The notes: a model not told the origin generated them from the sequence alone. Numbered from the stretch's first letter, positions 41,881 to 52,231 are shown. The stretch is 64,000 bases of DNA from UBA2266 sp964406945 (GCA_964406945.1 CAYOTO010000003.1:1-64000); one strand, 5' to 3'. Numbers and translations: made by a program.

Positions 41881-42711
41881 ATGAGCAATCTGGTATTGAC
41901 AATTACGGCTGTCAGCCTTGCGGCAGTGGGCATTGCCCGTGCGGATATTGAGGCCGATGATGATGTTACCTGGCAGGGTCAGAAAAGCATTCGAGTAAGA
42001 ATCCCGGCCGCAACCTACTACTATCACAAGCAGGGCGCGGCTTTCGCGAGCATTATCGACAAAGACGGCAACGATTGGCTCAGCTACAAACCCGGCGTGG
42101 GCGCCCGAAGCAAAAGCGGTTCGGGTGGCAAATATCGCGGTCTGCCCAACATGGGCTACCCTGAAGGCTACTGTCACCCGGGCAAGACGGTTTCCAGCAG
42201 TATTCTAGCGAATTCCGGGGGCGACAAGGTCTCGATAATTTCTGAATCCGACGACGGCAAGATGAAGTGTCGATGGGATATTTACTTCGCACATGCGACA
42301 ATGACGGTCATTAAGATGCGGGCTCCATACTGGTTTCTCTATGAGGGAACGCCGGGCGGTAAGCTGAATGTCGAAAGCGATTTCTGCGTTCGAGGTGACG
42401 GCACGAAGACATTGCTCTCGGAGAAATGGGAGGGCGACCTTTCGGATTCCGGGATCGGTGGCGAATGGCTGTATTTCGCGGATCCGGCGGTCAATCGTTC
42501 GTTCTACATTGTCAATCACAACGATGATGATGCAATCGATTCCTACTGGGCGATGAACGGGGAAATGACCGTTTTCGGCTTCGGCCGAAAAGGCCTGAAC
42601 AAGTATATCAAGAAAACGCTTGCCCGGTTCACCATAGGTTTTTGCGACAGCACCGACTTTGAAACAGTCTCCCGGGCGGCCGCTGCCTCCTTCGGTAAGG
42701 GTGATAATTGA
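41881..42711 (+). CDS. secreted beta-rich protein of unknown function
   Basis: This 276-aa protein has a signal peptide (SNLVLTITAVSLAAVGIARA). The mature part is beta-rich with Gly, Trp and Tyr motifs: SIRVRIPAATYYYHKQGAAF, GGKYRGLPNMGYPEGYCHPG, KMKCRWDIYFAHATMTVIKM and APYWFLYEGTPGGKLNVESD. I recall similar sequences in planctomycete and Bacteroidota polysaccharide loci, but the family has no function I can name. It is divergent from the helical CAZyme-like gene. An in-frame TTG 15 bases upstream is a less likely start. Confidence 0.68.
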   Translation: MSNLVLTITAVSLAAVGIARADIEADDDVTWQGQKSIRVRIPAATYYYHKQGAAFASIIDKDGNDWLSYKPGVGARSKSGSGGKYRGLPNMGYPEGYCHPGKTVSSSILANSGGDKVSIISESDDGKMKCRWDIYFAHATMTVIKMRAPYWFLYEGTPGGKLNVESDFCVRGDGTKTLLSEKWEGDLSDSGIGGEWLYFADPAVNRSFYIVNHNDDDAIDSYWAMNGEMTVFGFGRKGLNKYIKKTLARFTIGFCDSTDFETVSRAAAASFGKGDN

Positions 42712-42738
42712 TCGATAAATACAACCGAGTAACTGGCA

Positions 42739-44073
42739 CTACATAAGCCAGTCGTCGACAATTTCATCAGCCGCGGCGGGCATAATACCGCACAGCCATG
42801 CAATATCGACCACTGTGCATCGCCTGCGTATCTCGTGCATGTGCATAACGGCGTCCATTAGTCTCTCTCGCGAGCACCCGATATCGCCCGCATTGCCTGC
42901 AGCTCCGGCACGTACGAGCCAGTCTTTTATTTTGCCGGGGTCGGGAACAATCTGCTCGACTTGTGCCCGAACATCATCCCATTTCTCGGTCCGTGCTATT
43001 TTCCGGCCCAGTCGCTGCAGATCACTTTGCTTGGCCGCATACTGGGCCGCCACCGCGTTGGCCACAGCTCCCGATCCCCAGAATGCCCCATCGATACCTG
43101 AAGGAACCTGCACAATTTCAGGGGTTTCCACTGCAAGCAACTCTTTGTAAAGCGCCGCGGCGAATACGGCGCCCAGTCCGACCTGCCTTCCGTGCAGATC
43201 GTGTTCGTGACCCCGCACATCGGCCATCATGTCCAGAGTGTGGCTGAGCAGATGCTCGCCTCCGCTTGCCGGTGCGCTCGTGCCGACGACGGTCATGGCT
43301 ATTCCCGTCCAGAAAAGGGCTTCGAACAGACCGTCAACCGCTGCATTCTTGTGTGCGGCGATGTCCTCGGGCCTGTCGAGATACAAATGCTCCAGTCCGG
43401 ACACGATTTCCGCACAGTTGCGGCAATAATACTCGTCCAGCAGGAGATGGTTAACCAGCCAGTCGGTGTTGCTGAGGTGCTTGGCAATGGTGTCTCCGAA
43501 TCCCGCGGCCGTCATTTGGGCCGGAGCCTCGGCGATTACCTTCGGCTCGGCGACGACCGCAACCGGAGGTCTGGCTTCCACCAGTACTTTGACGCCTTCG
43601 ATCTTGGCCGCCACGTTTGCCGCCGCGTATCCGTTCATTGATGCGGCTGTCGCCACAACAGCATAGGGCAGGTTCAGTTCGAAACACGCCCATTTACACA
43701 GGTCGTTGATTACTCCGCTGCCAACCGCAACAACCACGTCCTTGTTTCGCCGCTGGAGCGATTCTTTGAGCCAACTGCACGTTTTCTCATCGCAGACCGG
43801 GCTGGATTGTCCTTTGTCCGGAACGATGACGACTTCGTCCTCGATGCGCACGCCGCGCAACGACCGTGCGGCATCAGCTCCGCATGCGGCCCAGGTTCTT
43901 ACGTCCGCCACCAGAACGGCGCACGACGGTCGCTTGTCTCCGAGGCACCGAGCCAGGACAGCCGGCAGTCGGTCGATAGCGCCTTTGCTGTAAACAAATT
44001 CGCGCACGGGAACTTCATGCCTCCTGCCGCACTCACAATCGATAAAACCACCAAGGGCCTGGCGCAAATTCAT
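42739..44073 (-). CDS. glycerol-1-phosphate dehydrogenase-like (iron-containing alcohol dehydrogenase family)
   Basis: This 444-aa enzyme of the EgsA/AraM group is expected to reduce dihydroxyacetone phosphate, or a related sugar phosphate, with NAD(P)H. The nucleotide-binding motif DVVVAVGSGVINDLCKWACF is at about residues 113-132, followed by VVATAASMNGYAAANVAA and the metal ligands in MTAAGFGDTIAKHLSNTDWL, SGGEHLLSHTLDMM and HGRQVGLGAVFAAALY. The N-terminal CECGRRHEVPVREFVYSKGA is typical. The C-terminal 100 residues are helical. In bacteria this family can make glycerol-1-phosphate for unusual lipids or cell-envelope sugars; the substrate here is unproved. Confidence 0.88.
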   Translation of the reverse strand: MNLRQALGGFIDCECGRRHEVPVREFVYSKGAIDRLPAVLARCLGDKRPSCAVLVADVRTWAACGADAARSLRGVRIEDEVVIVPDKGQSSPVCDEKTCSWLKESLQRRNKDVVVAVGSGVINDLCKWACFELNLPYAVVATAASMNGYAAANVAAKIEGVKVLVEARPPVAVVAEPKVIAEAPAQMTAAGFGDTIAKHLSNTDWLVNHLLLDEYYCRNCAEIVSGLEHLYLDRPEDIAAHKNAAVDGLFEALFWTGIAMTVVGTSAPASGGEHLLSHTLDMMADVRGHEHDLHGRQVGLGAVFAAALYKELLAVETPEIVQVPSGIDGAFWGSGAVANAVAAQYAAKQSDLQRLGRKIARTEKWDDVRAQVEQIVPDPGKIKDWLVRAGAAGNAGDIGCSRERLMDAVMHMHEIRRRCTVVDIAWLCGIMPAAADEIVDDWLM

Positions 44074-44273
44074 TCTGATATCCTGTCAAACAGGTTTCTA
44101 CTGCCTTTAATCGCGTTCACAGGAGTCTAACATCAGCGAATCAACTCGTCAAAACAGCATGTCTGCATCGCTGGAACCATATTGCGGCCGAAGGCGGAAT
44201 TTACTATGATCGGTCCAACGAATCTGAATCTAACCGTCAATAGCTGGTCCTTGCCTGGAGGTCGGAATTTGCC

Positions 44274-46076
44274 ATGGTTTCGAGATTTGTACCACTGCTT
44301 ATAGCCATCCTGACAATTCTGCAAATTCCGGCGATGGGCGCCGTTCTTCACGTTTCAACTCAGGGCGACGATTCCGCGGCCGGGACGGCTGATTCTCCCT
44401 TCCATACCATACAAAAGGCGGCCAAAACTCTGAAAAGCGGCGATACCTGTATAGTCCATGCCGGTACGTACCGGGAAACCGTTTCGCCGGTCAATTCCGG
44501 TACCGCTGAGGCGCCCGTTCGTTTTATCGCGGCTGCTGATGAAAAGGTTGTAATCACCGGAGCCGAGCCGGTTAACGGTTGGATCGGGTATAAAGACGGC
44601 ATTTACATGGCGAAGGCTGATTGGTCAATTCAGCAGGTATTCGTAAACCGCTCGCTGATGACTCCGGCCCGGTACCCGGATGCGGACACCGATCCGTACG
44701 AACGCAAAGTCGTTAATGTGAAGATCGAATCGGGCGTATGCACTCTGGAGGACGCTGGATTTGTGGAAGGTTTCTGGAAGGACGGCTATATACGCGGCAT
44801 GGCTCCGCGCGAATGGGTGGCGGTAACCGCACCCATAGCCTCCTCGGCCGGATCGACGATTAGCGTAGGCGGCAACCCTCCCTTCAAAGGCGACGGAACA
44901 GCTTATTTCTACGGATCATTGGGCGCTTTAGATGCGCCCAAAGAGTGGCACCATGAGGACGGCAAACTGTATTTGCGTCCGCCTGCGGGTGTTAAGATCA
45001 AAGACTCGCTAGTCGAGGCGACGAAACGCCGTTGGGCGTTCGATCTTTCAGGCCGCTCTCACATTGAGATCAAGGGCTTTGAGATATTCGCCGCCTCGAT
45101 AAATTTCGACGACGCTGAAAACTGTGTAATGGATTCTTGTTCAGCGCGCTTCACGAGCTTCGACTATGTAATGAGAGGAGGCTTCAATCGCGACAAAGGA
45201 ATCAACATCGAGTCTGAGGGACTTGGCATCGCTCTTGGCGGAAGCGGAAATACCATCCGAAACAGCATCGTGGCGTATTGCATCGGTGACGGCATAAGTA
45301 TCTACGGATCGGACAATCGCGTCGAGAACTGTGTGATTCACGATTGCGACACATCGGCCAGCGATTGTGCGCCCATAAACGCGACGGGCGAAGGGCATGT
45401 CATTAAAAATTGCACGGTTTTCAACGGCGGTCGCAGTCTGATCGTTCATCGGAAACTGCGTCGGGGGCGCATCGAGCACAACCATCTTTACAATGCCGGG
45501 TTAATGACAAATGATCTGGGTGCAACTTATGCATTCACGACCGACGGAAAGGGCACTGTCATTGCTTTCAATCGAGTACACGACGTTCATTGCCACACGG
45601 GGGTAGGAATCTACGTGGATAATTTCTCCCCGAACCATATCGTCCACCACAACCTCTGCTACGATTGCGAAGACTGCGGTTTGCGCCTGAATACGCCCAC
45701 CAGCAACGTGCAGATATACAACAATACATTTACCCGCAACGGCAGGAGCTTTGGGTGGTGGGGACGCAATAACAACAGCAAGATGGATGGTTCTGTACTG
45801 GCCAACAATATAATGACCGATGCTGTGTCGCTCGGAGAGGGTTCGAAGGCCACTCACAATTATACGGGTGACGCCCCCGGATTTGTCGATCCGGATGACA
45901 ATGACTTTCGGCTCACAGATAATTCGCCGTGCATCGATGAAGGCAAAGTAATCGAGGATATTGCCAAAGACTTCGAAGGCAAAGCACCCGATCAGGGCTG
46001 CTTCGAACACAGCCGGGAGCCTTGGACCGCCGGTTCTACTCTGGACCGCAGCGTCTGGCTCGAAACTGGTTTCTAA
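44274..46076 (+). CDS. secreted right-handed beta-helix protein
   Basis: This 600-aa protein has a signal peptide (VSRFVPLLIAILTILQIPAM). The start region VLHVSTQGDDSAAGTADSPF, HTIQKAAKTLKSGDTCIVHA and GTYRE is the DUF1565/PL6-type opening of a parallel beta-helix. From about residue 250 the helix coils continue with N-x-I/V repeats (GSGNTIRNSIVAYCIGDGIS, GSDNRVENCVIHDCDTSASD, NVQIYNNTFTRNGRS). Such folds bind or cleave acidic polysaccharides. No catalytic residues can be fixed. It heads a co-directional set of four genes with gaps of 27, 21 and 10 bases. A GGAGG lies ahead of ATG 44274. Confidence 0.84.
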   Translation: MVSRFVPLLIAILTILQIPAMGAVLHVSTQGDDSAAGTADSPFHTIQKAAKTLKSGDTCIVHAGTYRETVSPVNSGTAEAPVRFIAAADEKVVITGAEPVNGWIGYKDGIYMAKADWSIQQVFVNRSLMTPARYPDADTDPYERKVVNVKIESGVCTLEDAGFVEGFWKDGYIRGMAPREWVAVTAPIASSAGSTISVGGNPPFKGDGTAYFYGSLGALDAPKEWHHEDGKLYLRPPAGVKIKDSLVEATKRRWAFDLSGRSHIEIKGFEIFAASINFDDAENCVMDSCSARFTSFDYVMRGGFNRDKGINIESEGLGIALGGSGNTIRNSIVAYCIGDGISIYGSDNRVENCVIHDCDTSASDCAPINATGEGHVIKNCTVFNGGRSLIVHRKLRRGRIEHNHLYNAGLMTNDLGATYAFTTDGKGTVIAFNRVHDVHCHTGVGIYVDNFSPNHIVHHNLCYDCEDCGLRLNTPTSNVQIYNNTFTRNGRSFGWWGRNNNSKMDGSVLANNIMTDAVSLGEGSKATHNYTGDAPGFVDPDDNDFRLTDNSPCIDEGKVIEDIAKDFEGKAPDQGCFEHSREPWTAGSTLDRSVWLETGF

Positions 46077-46103
46077 TCAGGAGTTTCGCGCAGGACAGAA
46101 TAA

Positions 46104-48413
46104 ATGAATAAACGCGCACGCAATTCGGCGGTACTATCCCTGGCTTTTGCCATAGCATGCACGGCCGTACCGCCGACCGACAATCCGATCGCAAGATTCT
46201 ATGACGGCGCCGAAGGTTATCCGGCATGGACGGACCGGATCAAATGGTCGAGCGTTGTCGATATGTCGCAATATCGGAACGGCAACACTGACTTCGAGAG
46301 GTTCGAAAACGCCCGCGATCGCCTGGCTGAGAACGGCGGCGGCGTCCTCTACTACCCGGCGGGCACATACGATTTCAGCGACGCACCTATGGACGGCCCG
46401 GGCGGCAGGGGGCTAATGCTCAAATCCGGCGTAGTTATCCGCGGCCAGGCCCCCGAAGGCAAGCCGAATGCGGTTGAAGGCGCTCTGGAGTTGGCTACAA
46501 AGTTCGTTTTCGGTTTTACCGACCGTGAAAATGCTGTTGAAACCGGCCCCCGTGCATCTGTCTGGCTGGATGGCGCCATTCTGCGGGGCAGGAATAAACG
46601 CCCCGGAATGCTGCAGCTTGCTTTCGCCGCACCCAATAACCAGATTGACGCCAAATCCGCTTCAGCTTCGACAGGTCCGGTCGAGCGACCATCCGTTGTA
46701 GTGGAAGTATCAACGAAGGCCGCTGCAATCGCGCTGAAGGTCGAGCTTCCAGACAGTCAAGCCATCTATCAAGTCAAACTTGCTCGCGATGACGACAGCC
46801 TCTGCGGTTCGTTCTCAGGAATTTTCGAGGGTGAAGAAGTAAGCGGAAGGGCACACGGGGCTTTCTTCGAGACAAAGGCCCAGACGCCTCGCGACTGGAA
46901 CTTCATAGGGCTGCGGGCCGAAGACGGCGGTTCGGTCGGACAGGTCGATAATGTTGGAATCGCCTGGGTGCACATGACAGGAGCCACGGTCTTTTTCGGC
47001 CCGGAGATGAACTGGGGTCCAACGTGGCGAACCGCAGGATCGTGGAAAAGCAAATACGTCAAGGATTCCTGGGCAGACCGGGTCCCCGACGGAACCCATC
47101 CCTGGGATGCACTGGCGGGCGGCGGTGAGGAATATCACGGGGCCGGCACGGGGCGACTCGTATTCGGGTGCCTGCTGGAAGATGCCGTAGCTGTCAACAA
47201 TTCAATTACTATGGGACGAAGCGATACACCGGAAGGCTTCGGCAAAAACGGCTACTATATGGCCAAGTTCACCCCCAGAATCGGGGCCTACGGTTCCCGC
47301 ATCTTCGTTGCCAACAATCGCATTCCCAGGAGCGCCGGCAGGAACTTCAAATACCCCCAACTGACCCGCTACAGCCACCCGCACGGACCGGGCAGCATAG
47401 GCTTGGGCGACGAATCCGTCAGACTCGTGCTTTTTGATTATAATAAAGCATGTGGCATCGACATCAATAAGGTTATGCTGGGCCTGACTGCAAATCGAAA
47501 GCCCGACGACAAACCTCGCAACGGCTTCTTCGAAGAGGGTGTGGTTGTCCGCGATAACTACGTCTACAACCACGGCCATAAGGGCTTCAATATCTCAGGC
47601 GCCTGGACGTCGATTACCAATAACCATAACGAACGTGCATACCTTCAGGAAGCACAGGATCCTTACTGCATCGGCGGCTGGGAACTCACGCTGGATGGTT
47701 ATCTTCAGTCATCTCCCGGCGGCAACGGTGCGATAAGCGATAATTTGTCCCGCGCATTCGATCTTGCCGGCGCCAACCAGTGGGCCCACGGCAATTACTT
47801 CAACAATGTAGGCTCCAATCCGGGTAACGACGGCGAAGGCCTGCTGTGTCAGGCTCACGGCGGAACGCACATATACTCCTGGGCGTGGACCGCGAATCGC
47901 CATGACAAAGGCAGCGGCCAGTCGAGCTATATCGGCGCGTGGAACGTTCGCATACATGGAATGCTGATCGCTTTCAATCGAACGGCCGGATGGGTTGGCG
48001 GCAAGATGTTCTCTGAGAAACCCACCGACACTGCAATAGTGGCCAACAAGGCCGCTAAGGATGTCGAAGCACCTGGGGGCGTACTTACAAGCGATCCCGG
48101 CGGCTCACTCAGGGCCCCGACCGATGTTGTAGCCGGTGAATACCGGGATGATGCGGTCAGGATCACCTGGACAGACCAGACGGATAATGAGGTTGGTTTC
48201 CGGGTGGAGCGGCGGATTGAAAACGGCCCCTGGGCGACAATCGCATACCGCCCGCCGCAGATAGAAAAGGATGGGTACAATCCGCCTGTGTGGGTTGACT
48301 TCCTTGCGCCTTCAAACAAAACGCTGCAATACCGTGTTGCCGCGATCAACTCCGCAGACGACGATTCGGCGACCAGCCCCCCATCGAACCGGATAACCTT
48401 ATCAGTCAAATAG
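46104..48413 (+). CDS. secreted pectate-lyase-like beta-helix protein with C-terminal Fn3 domain
   Basis: This 769-aa protein has a signal peptide (RARNSAVLSLAFAIACTAVP). The opening RLAENGGGVLYYPAGTYDFS is the Pectate_lyase_3-type start of a beta-helix. Later coils include NNRIPRSAGRNFKYPQLTRY, VVVRDNYVYNHGHKGFNISG and FNRTAGWVGGKMFSEK. Residues about 670-769 form an Fn3-like module (APTDVVAGEYRDDAVRITWT, GFRVERRIENGPWATIAYRP, LQYRVAAINSADDDSATSPP). The architecture suggests a polysaccharide lyase or binding protein; the substrate is not known. It sits second in the operon. Confidence 0.8.
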   Translation: MNKRARNSAVLSLAFAIACTAVPPTDNPIARFYDGAEGYPAWTDRIKWSSVVDMSQYRNGNTDFERFENARDRLAENGGGVLYYPAGTYDFSDAPMDGPGGRGLMLKSGVVIRGQAPEGKPNAVEGALELATKFVFGFTDRENAVETGPRASVWLDGAILRGRNKRPGMLQLAFAAPNNQIDAKSASASTGPVERPSVVVEVSTKAAAIALKVELPDSQAIYQVKLARDDDSLCGSFSGIFEGEEVSGRAHGAFFETKAQTPRDWNFIGLRAEDGGSVGQVDNVGIAWVHMTGATVFFGPEMNWGPTWRTAGSWKSKYVKDSWADRVPDGTHPWDALAGGGEEYHGAGTGRLVFGCLLEDAVAVNNSITMGRSDTPEGFGKNGYYMAKFTPRIGAYGSRIFVANNRIPRSAGRNFKYPQLTRYSHPHGPGSIGLGDESVRLVLFDYNKACGIDINKVMLGLTANRKPDDKPRNGFFEEGVVVRDNYVYNHGHKGFNISGAWTSITNNHNERAYLQEAQDPYCIGGWELTLDGYLQSSPGGNGAISDNLSRAFDLAGANQWAHGNYFNNVGSNPGNDGEGLLCQAHGGTHIYSWAWTANRHDKGSGQSSYIGAWNVRIHGMLIAFNRTAGWVGGKMFSEKPTDTAIVANKAAKDVEAPGGVLTSDPGGSLRAPTDVVAGEYRDDAVRITWTDQTDNEVGFRVERRIENGPWATIAYRPPQIEKDGYNPPVWVDFLAPSNKTLQYRVAAINSADDDSATSPPSNRITLSVK

Positions 48414-48434
48414 ACACATGGAACGAGGCTGCAA

Positions 48435-51200
48435 ATGAAATCGGCAAGACTCACAATACTGCTGTTGTGGTGCGCAACGGCATCCGCGGCACAGTGGCAA
48501 CTCTGCAATCCCACCCGAAACACCTACATCGACGAACAACTGAGGCTCAAACTCGAGTATCCAGGGGGCAAGCCCTCCGAATATACCGTCAAAGCCAACG
48601 GCAGGGCGGTTCCGTTTCAAGTGGACGAAAGCGCCAAGCGAATCTGGGTACTGGCCACGGTCGAGCCCGGTCAGTCGATAAACTACAGTATCGAAAAGGG
48701 CACACCGGCAAAGGTCTCCTCTACTGTTAAAGTCGAGACACAGGGAGACTCTTACGTGCTCTCCAACGGCAGATTGTCAGTGAAGGTTCCCGCGGTCAAA
48801 GGTTCTGAAATACCCTCACCCGTCCTTGCGGTCAGGCCACGCGGCGGCAGGTGGACAGGCTCGGGCTCATGGCATACAACCAGGAGGCTAAAGAGTTTTA
48901 ACGCCGCCGTTACCGATCAAGGCCCGGTATTCGCACGAGTTCGTCTCGAATACAGATTCGAAGGCAAAGCCGGTCTGTATGACAATATACCTGCTTTTTC
49001 GACCGTGGAGGTTTCTCTCTTCGCCGGTGAGAACCACGCCGTAATCGAGGAAACCCACGAAATGGGCCCCGGCAACTACTGGCAGTTCGATTGTGCGGCA
49101 AATTTCAGCGGCCGTGATGCAATTTGCATTCCGCACAGCGGCGGATTCGACCGGCCCGATTTCGGCGCCTGGCCGCCCGACACTCTTAAAACCGGACAGA
49201 CCCGGATGGGCGATAAACTGCTCAATCTGATGCCCCGCTGGACACAGGCCTACGATGAAGGCTGGTTCTTCGCCTGCGCAAGCGACAATACCGCCGTCGG
49301 GGCGCTTGTCTGCAGAGCCGGCAAGTGGCACTGGCCTCACGACAATATGATCGAGGCCAAAGTCAAGGACACTGCCGACTACGCGGGGCTGATATGCCCG
49401 ACCCGAAAAGGCCGTAGATACTGGTTCCTGGTCGCAGGTCCCAGAGAACTCTGGGCCGATAAGGCCGCAAAAAATTATGTCAAAAGACATGCCTTCGAAG
49501 CGCTCGACCGGCTCGTGCAGGAATTCATATTGAAGTGGCCCGGCCTCGAGAAGCCCGGCAGTTTCTCCAGCCGCGATTACTACAGTTCTTCCATGAATCC
49601 GAGCGGGGCGATCCGCGGATTTGCGAAATCCGCCATGCGACAGGTCGGCAAACCGGGCAACATCTCAACGCTGACCCTGGTCCAGAATCTGCTGCACAAC
49701 GACGCCTACGGCTCTTACTGGAACTTCTGGTCGCCGGAGAATCCCAATTTTTACACCGACTACATCCGCGGGCCCGTCGCCCTTACGACCCGTCTGACTT
49801 CCCATCCGCGTTTCGGCGAACTCAGAGATCTGGCGATCTCAAAACTTCAGACCGATCTTTACCATTCGATAACTCTTCCGGGCGGGGCGGGGCAGGAATG
49901 TCCGGGCTATGTAGCCTATGCGATGAAGCACTGGGCCGAACTAGTTGAACCATGCATGGAATACCTCGATTACGACCTCACTGAAAATCCCAGATACGCG
50001 GCGGGAGCCTCTTTTCTGCTGCATTTGTCCCAGCCCGTCGGCAACGGCGAGCGAAGATGTCATCCGGGCGGCGATACCCATCCGCTGGGACCGGACGTCT
50101 TCGAGGTGGCCGAGCGATTCGACGCACTTGAGGATATCAAAGAATTCTCGACCGAGGAACTGCCCGGTTTCGGGGCGGTCTTCCGCAACAGGCCCGGCAC
50201 CGATTCGGAGACTTATCTGGCCTTCAAGAGCGGGCCCAATCGCGGACATTATCACGGCGACCAGCTTTCGTTCCATTATTGTGCAGATGCAAGACAACTT
50301 GCCATTGACCACATGTGCAGCTACTCGCCTCGCGCCGGTGCGGAACACATGCACAATCGGCTGGCATTCCATACCGAAGAACTGCCCTATGCAAACATGG
50401 ATGGCTACGAACGCCTCATTGCGTTTAAGACTTCGCCGGATGTTGATATTGCCGTGGGTCAGGTCGAGTCGCCCAGACTGCGGGCGACAACCGAGTACCC
50501 GCCCGAGGTGTGGGACTCCTATCTGCCCCAGCAATGGTTCGACAGACCGCTCAAATATCGCAGGACGATTGTCGCTGTGAAGAATTCGGGCAGCGATTAT
50601 TTTGTTATTCGCGATCAATATGCTGGTCCCGACCTCAACGCTACCTATTGCCTGCACGTGCTTTCGGATAGCTGTAAACACTCCGGCAACACGATCAGTT
50701 TCGACCGCCTGACTGTCTATTGTGCAGAACCTTCCGACTTCGAGTATTCCAGACATGACTGGCTTTTCGAGAAGAAGAACAAAAGATCCGACCAGCTTAT
50801 CATTCGTGAAGATACCAGGGGAATTCGTTTGACGGTTAAAGGCACAAGCGCCGAATTCATAACAGTGCTGTACCCTTCAGCCCATCCTGTGGCAATGAAG
50901 TCAATCCCCGGCGGTGTAAGGGTAGGAAATGACCTGATAACATTTGCCGGCGCAATAGACGATGTTGACGGCGCTGATTACGTGACTGTTAAGCGGGGGA
51001 GTTCCCGGATTGCCTGCTTGAGCGGCGCTGACATCGATATGAACCACTCGCAGGGCAACGTGGGCCTGTTTGTGCCCGATGCCGGCTATCCGTTCGGCCC
51101 GATTCCAAACTGGCTTATCAGACAAAGAGCCGCGATTCCCGAATGGGCCCCCGATTGGGTCAGAGCCGCCCGCAAGTATGATACAAAATCCTCCAGATAG
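48435..51200 (+). CDS. secreted heparinase II/III-like protein
   Basis: This 921-aa protein has a signal peptide (KSARLTILLLWCATASAAQW). The N-terminal beta domain spans residues 20-330. A helical-barrel region follows (GSYWNFWSPENPNFYTDYIR, GAGQECPGYVAYAMKHWAEL), then the heparinase II/III-type beta-sheet domain from about residue 560 with FGAVFRNRPGTDSETYLAFK, SGPNRGHYHGDQLSFHYCAD (the conserved H-x-H/D-Q-L block) and HMHNRLAFH. The family eliminates uronate-containing glycans (alginate, heparin, ulvan-type). Which glycan is used cannot be read from the sequence. Confidence 0.83.
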   Translation: MKSARLTILLLWCATASAAQWQLCNPTRNTYIDEQLRLKLEYPGGKPSEYTVKANGRAVPFQVDESAKRIWVLATVEPGQSINYSIEKGTPAKVSSTVKVETQGDSYVLSNGRLSVKVPAVKGSEIPSPVLAVRPRGGRWTGSGSWHTTRRLKSFNAAVTDQGPVFARVRLEYRFEGKAGLYDNIPAFSTVEVSLFAGENHAVIEETHEMGPGNYWQFDCAANFSGRDAICIPHSGGFDRPDFGAWPPDTLKTGQTRMGDKLLNLMPRWTQAYDEGWFFACASDNTAVGALVCRAGKWHWPHDNMIEAKVKDTADYAGLICPTRKGRRYWFLVAGPRELWADKAAKNYVKRHAFEALDRLVQEFILKWPGLEKPGSFSSRDYYSSSMNPSGAIRGFAKSAMRQVGKPGNISTLTLVQNLLHNDAYGSYWNFWSPENPNFYTDYIRGPVALTTRLTSHPRFGELRDLAISKLQTDLYHSITLPGGAGQECPGYVAYAMKHWAELVEPCMEYLDYDLTENPRYAAGASFLLHLSQPVGNGERRCHPGGDTHPLGPDVFEVAERFDALEDIKEFSTEELPGFGAVFRNRPGTDSETYLAFKSGPNRGHYHGDQLSFHYCADARQLAIDHMCSYSPRAGAEHMHNRLAFHTEELPYANMDGYERLIAFKTSPDVDIAVGQVESPRLRATTEYPPEVWDSYLPQQWFDRPLKYRRTIVAVKNSGSDYFVIRDQYAGPDLNATYCLHVLSDSCKHSGNTISFDRLTVYCAEPSDFEYSRHDWLFEKKNKRSDQLIIREDTRGIRLTVKGTSAEFITVLYPSAHPVAMKSIPGGVRVGNDLITFAGAIDDVDGADYVTVKRGSSRIACLSGADIDMNHSQGNVGLFVPDAGYPFGPIPNWLIRQRAAIPEWAPDWVRAARKYDTKSSR

Positions 51201-51210
51201 GAATACAGAT

Positions 51211-52224
51211 ATGACAAGTTCAACAAGAATACTGTTATTCATCTTGACCCTTATTGTCACTACAGCCCCGGCAAAGTCACAAGAGAATCTCTGGCAGCAT
51301 ACAACGAGCGTCGAGCGTCTGCCCGGCCGCACCGGCAAACCGCGCTCGCCCTCGATAGCCCATCTCTGGATACCGCCCGGATGCGAATACGTCCGTGGCA
51401 GCATAATCGGACAGAAGACGCTGCTGGAAAAGAAACTCACAGCCGATCCTGTCATACGCAAAACCGCCGCCGACGAAGACCTTGCAATAATATATCTGGA
51501 GCCGGGCTTTGACGCCTTGTTCAATTACGCCGAAAGAGGCTCGGCGCAAAAGCTGCAGAAAATCCTCACCGATCTCGCCGCTGCATGCGAACATGCCGAG
51601 CTGGAATTCGCTCCCATGCTTACAATCGGCCACTCCACCGGCGGAATCTTCGCCCGCAACATCGCATACTGGAAGCCCGACCGGGTCATCGGCATCATTC
51701 ACATCAAAAGCGGCAACCTGCACCAGCACATCTACGGAAAGAACAAGAGCCTTGCCGGGGTTCCGTTTCTGGCCGTCAACGGTCAGTTCGAAGAGTACGG
51801 CCCTGAAGGCGGCATCCGACCCGAGTACGGTCGCGAAACCCAGTGGATAATGCTGACCCGACAACTGCTCGCCAGACGCCGGAAGGACCCGAACAACCTT
51901 ATGGGCATGCTCGTGCACCCCGGTGGCGACCATACGTCCTGGGACGACGACCTCACGAAGTATTGCGCGATGTTCATAAGAAAGGCGGTTGAGCTTCGCG
52001 TGCCGAAAACCCGGCCCCAAGCAGGCAAAGCGGTAAAATGCCTGCCTGTGTCCTGCAAGAGCGGCTGGTTATGTGATCCGGACCTGAAGGATCCGGCACA
52101 CAAACCCGTTCCATATTCTAAATACGCGGGCGATACACTGAATGCCCTCTGGTATCTCGACAAGAAGCTCGCCGTCAGCGCGTTCGAATATCACAAGAAC
52201 CTGCTCGACAAAGAGCCAGAGTAA
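51211..52224 (+). CDS. secreted alpha/beta-hydrolase-fold protein
   Basis: This 337-aa protein has a signal peptide (STRILLFILTLIVTTAPAKS). The nucleophile elbow is FAPMLTIGHSTGGIFARNIA (written in the sequence as EFAPML plus TIGHSTGGIF), and the acid/histidine region is probably LMGMLVHPGGDHTSWDDDLT. The layout resembles secreted esterases of the DLH/acetyl-esterase superfamily. It follows the heparinase-like gene by 10 bases and ends 7 bases before the convergent recQ gene. It may deacylate the same glycan as the operon's other products (inference). Confidence 0.78.
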   Translation: MTSSTRILLFILTLIVTTAPAKSQENLWQHTTSVERLPGRTGKPRSPSIAHLWIPPGCEYVRGSIIGQKTLLEKKLTADPVIRKTAADEDLAIIYLEPGFDALFNYAERGSAQKLQKILTDLAAACEHAELEFAPMLTIGHSTGGIFARNIAYWKPDRVIGIIHIKSGNLHQHIYGKNKSLAGVPFLAVNGQFEEYGPEGGIRPEYGRETQWIMLTRQLLARRRKDPNNLMGMLVHPGGDHTSWDDDLTKYCAMFIRKAVELRVPKTRPQAGKAVKCLPVSCKSGWLCDPDLKDPAHKPVPYSKYAGDTLNALWYLDKKLAVSAFEYHKNLLDKEPE

Positions 52225-52231
52225 TTAAGAG

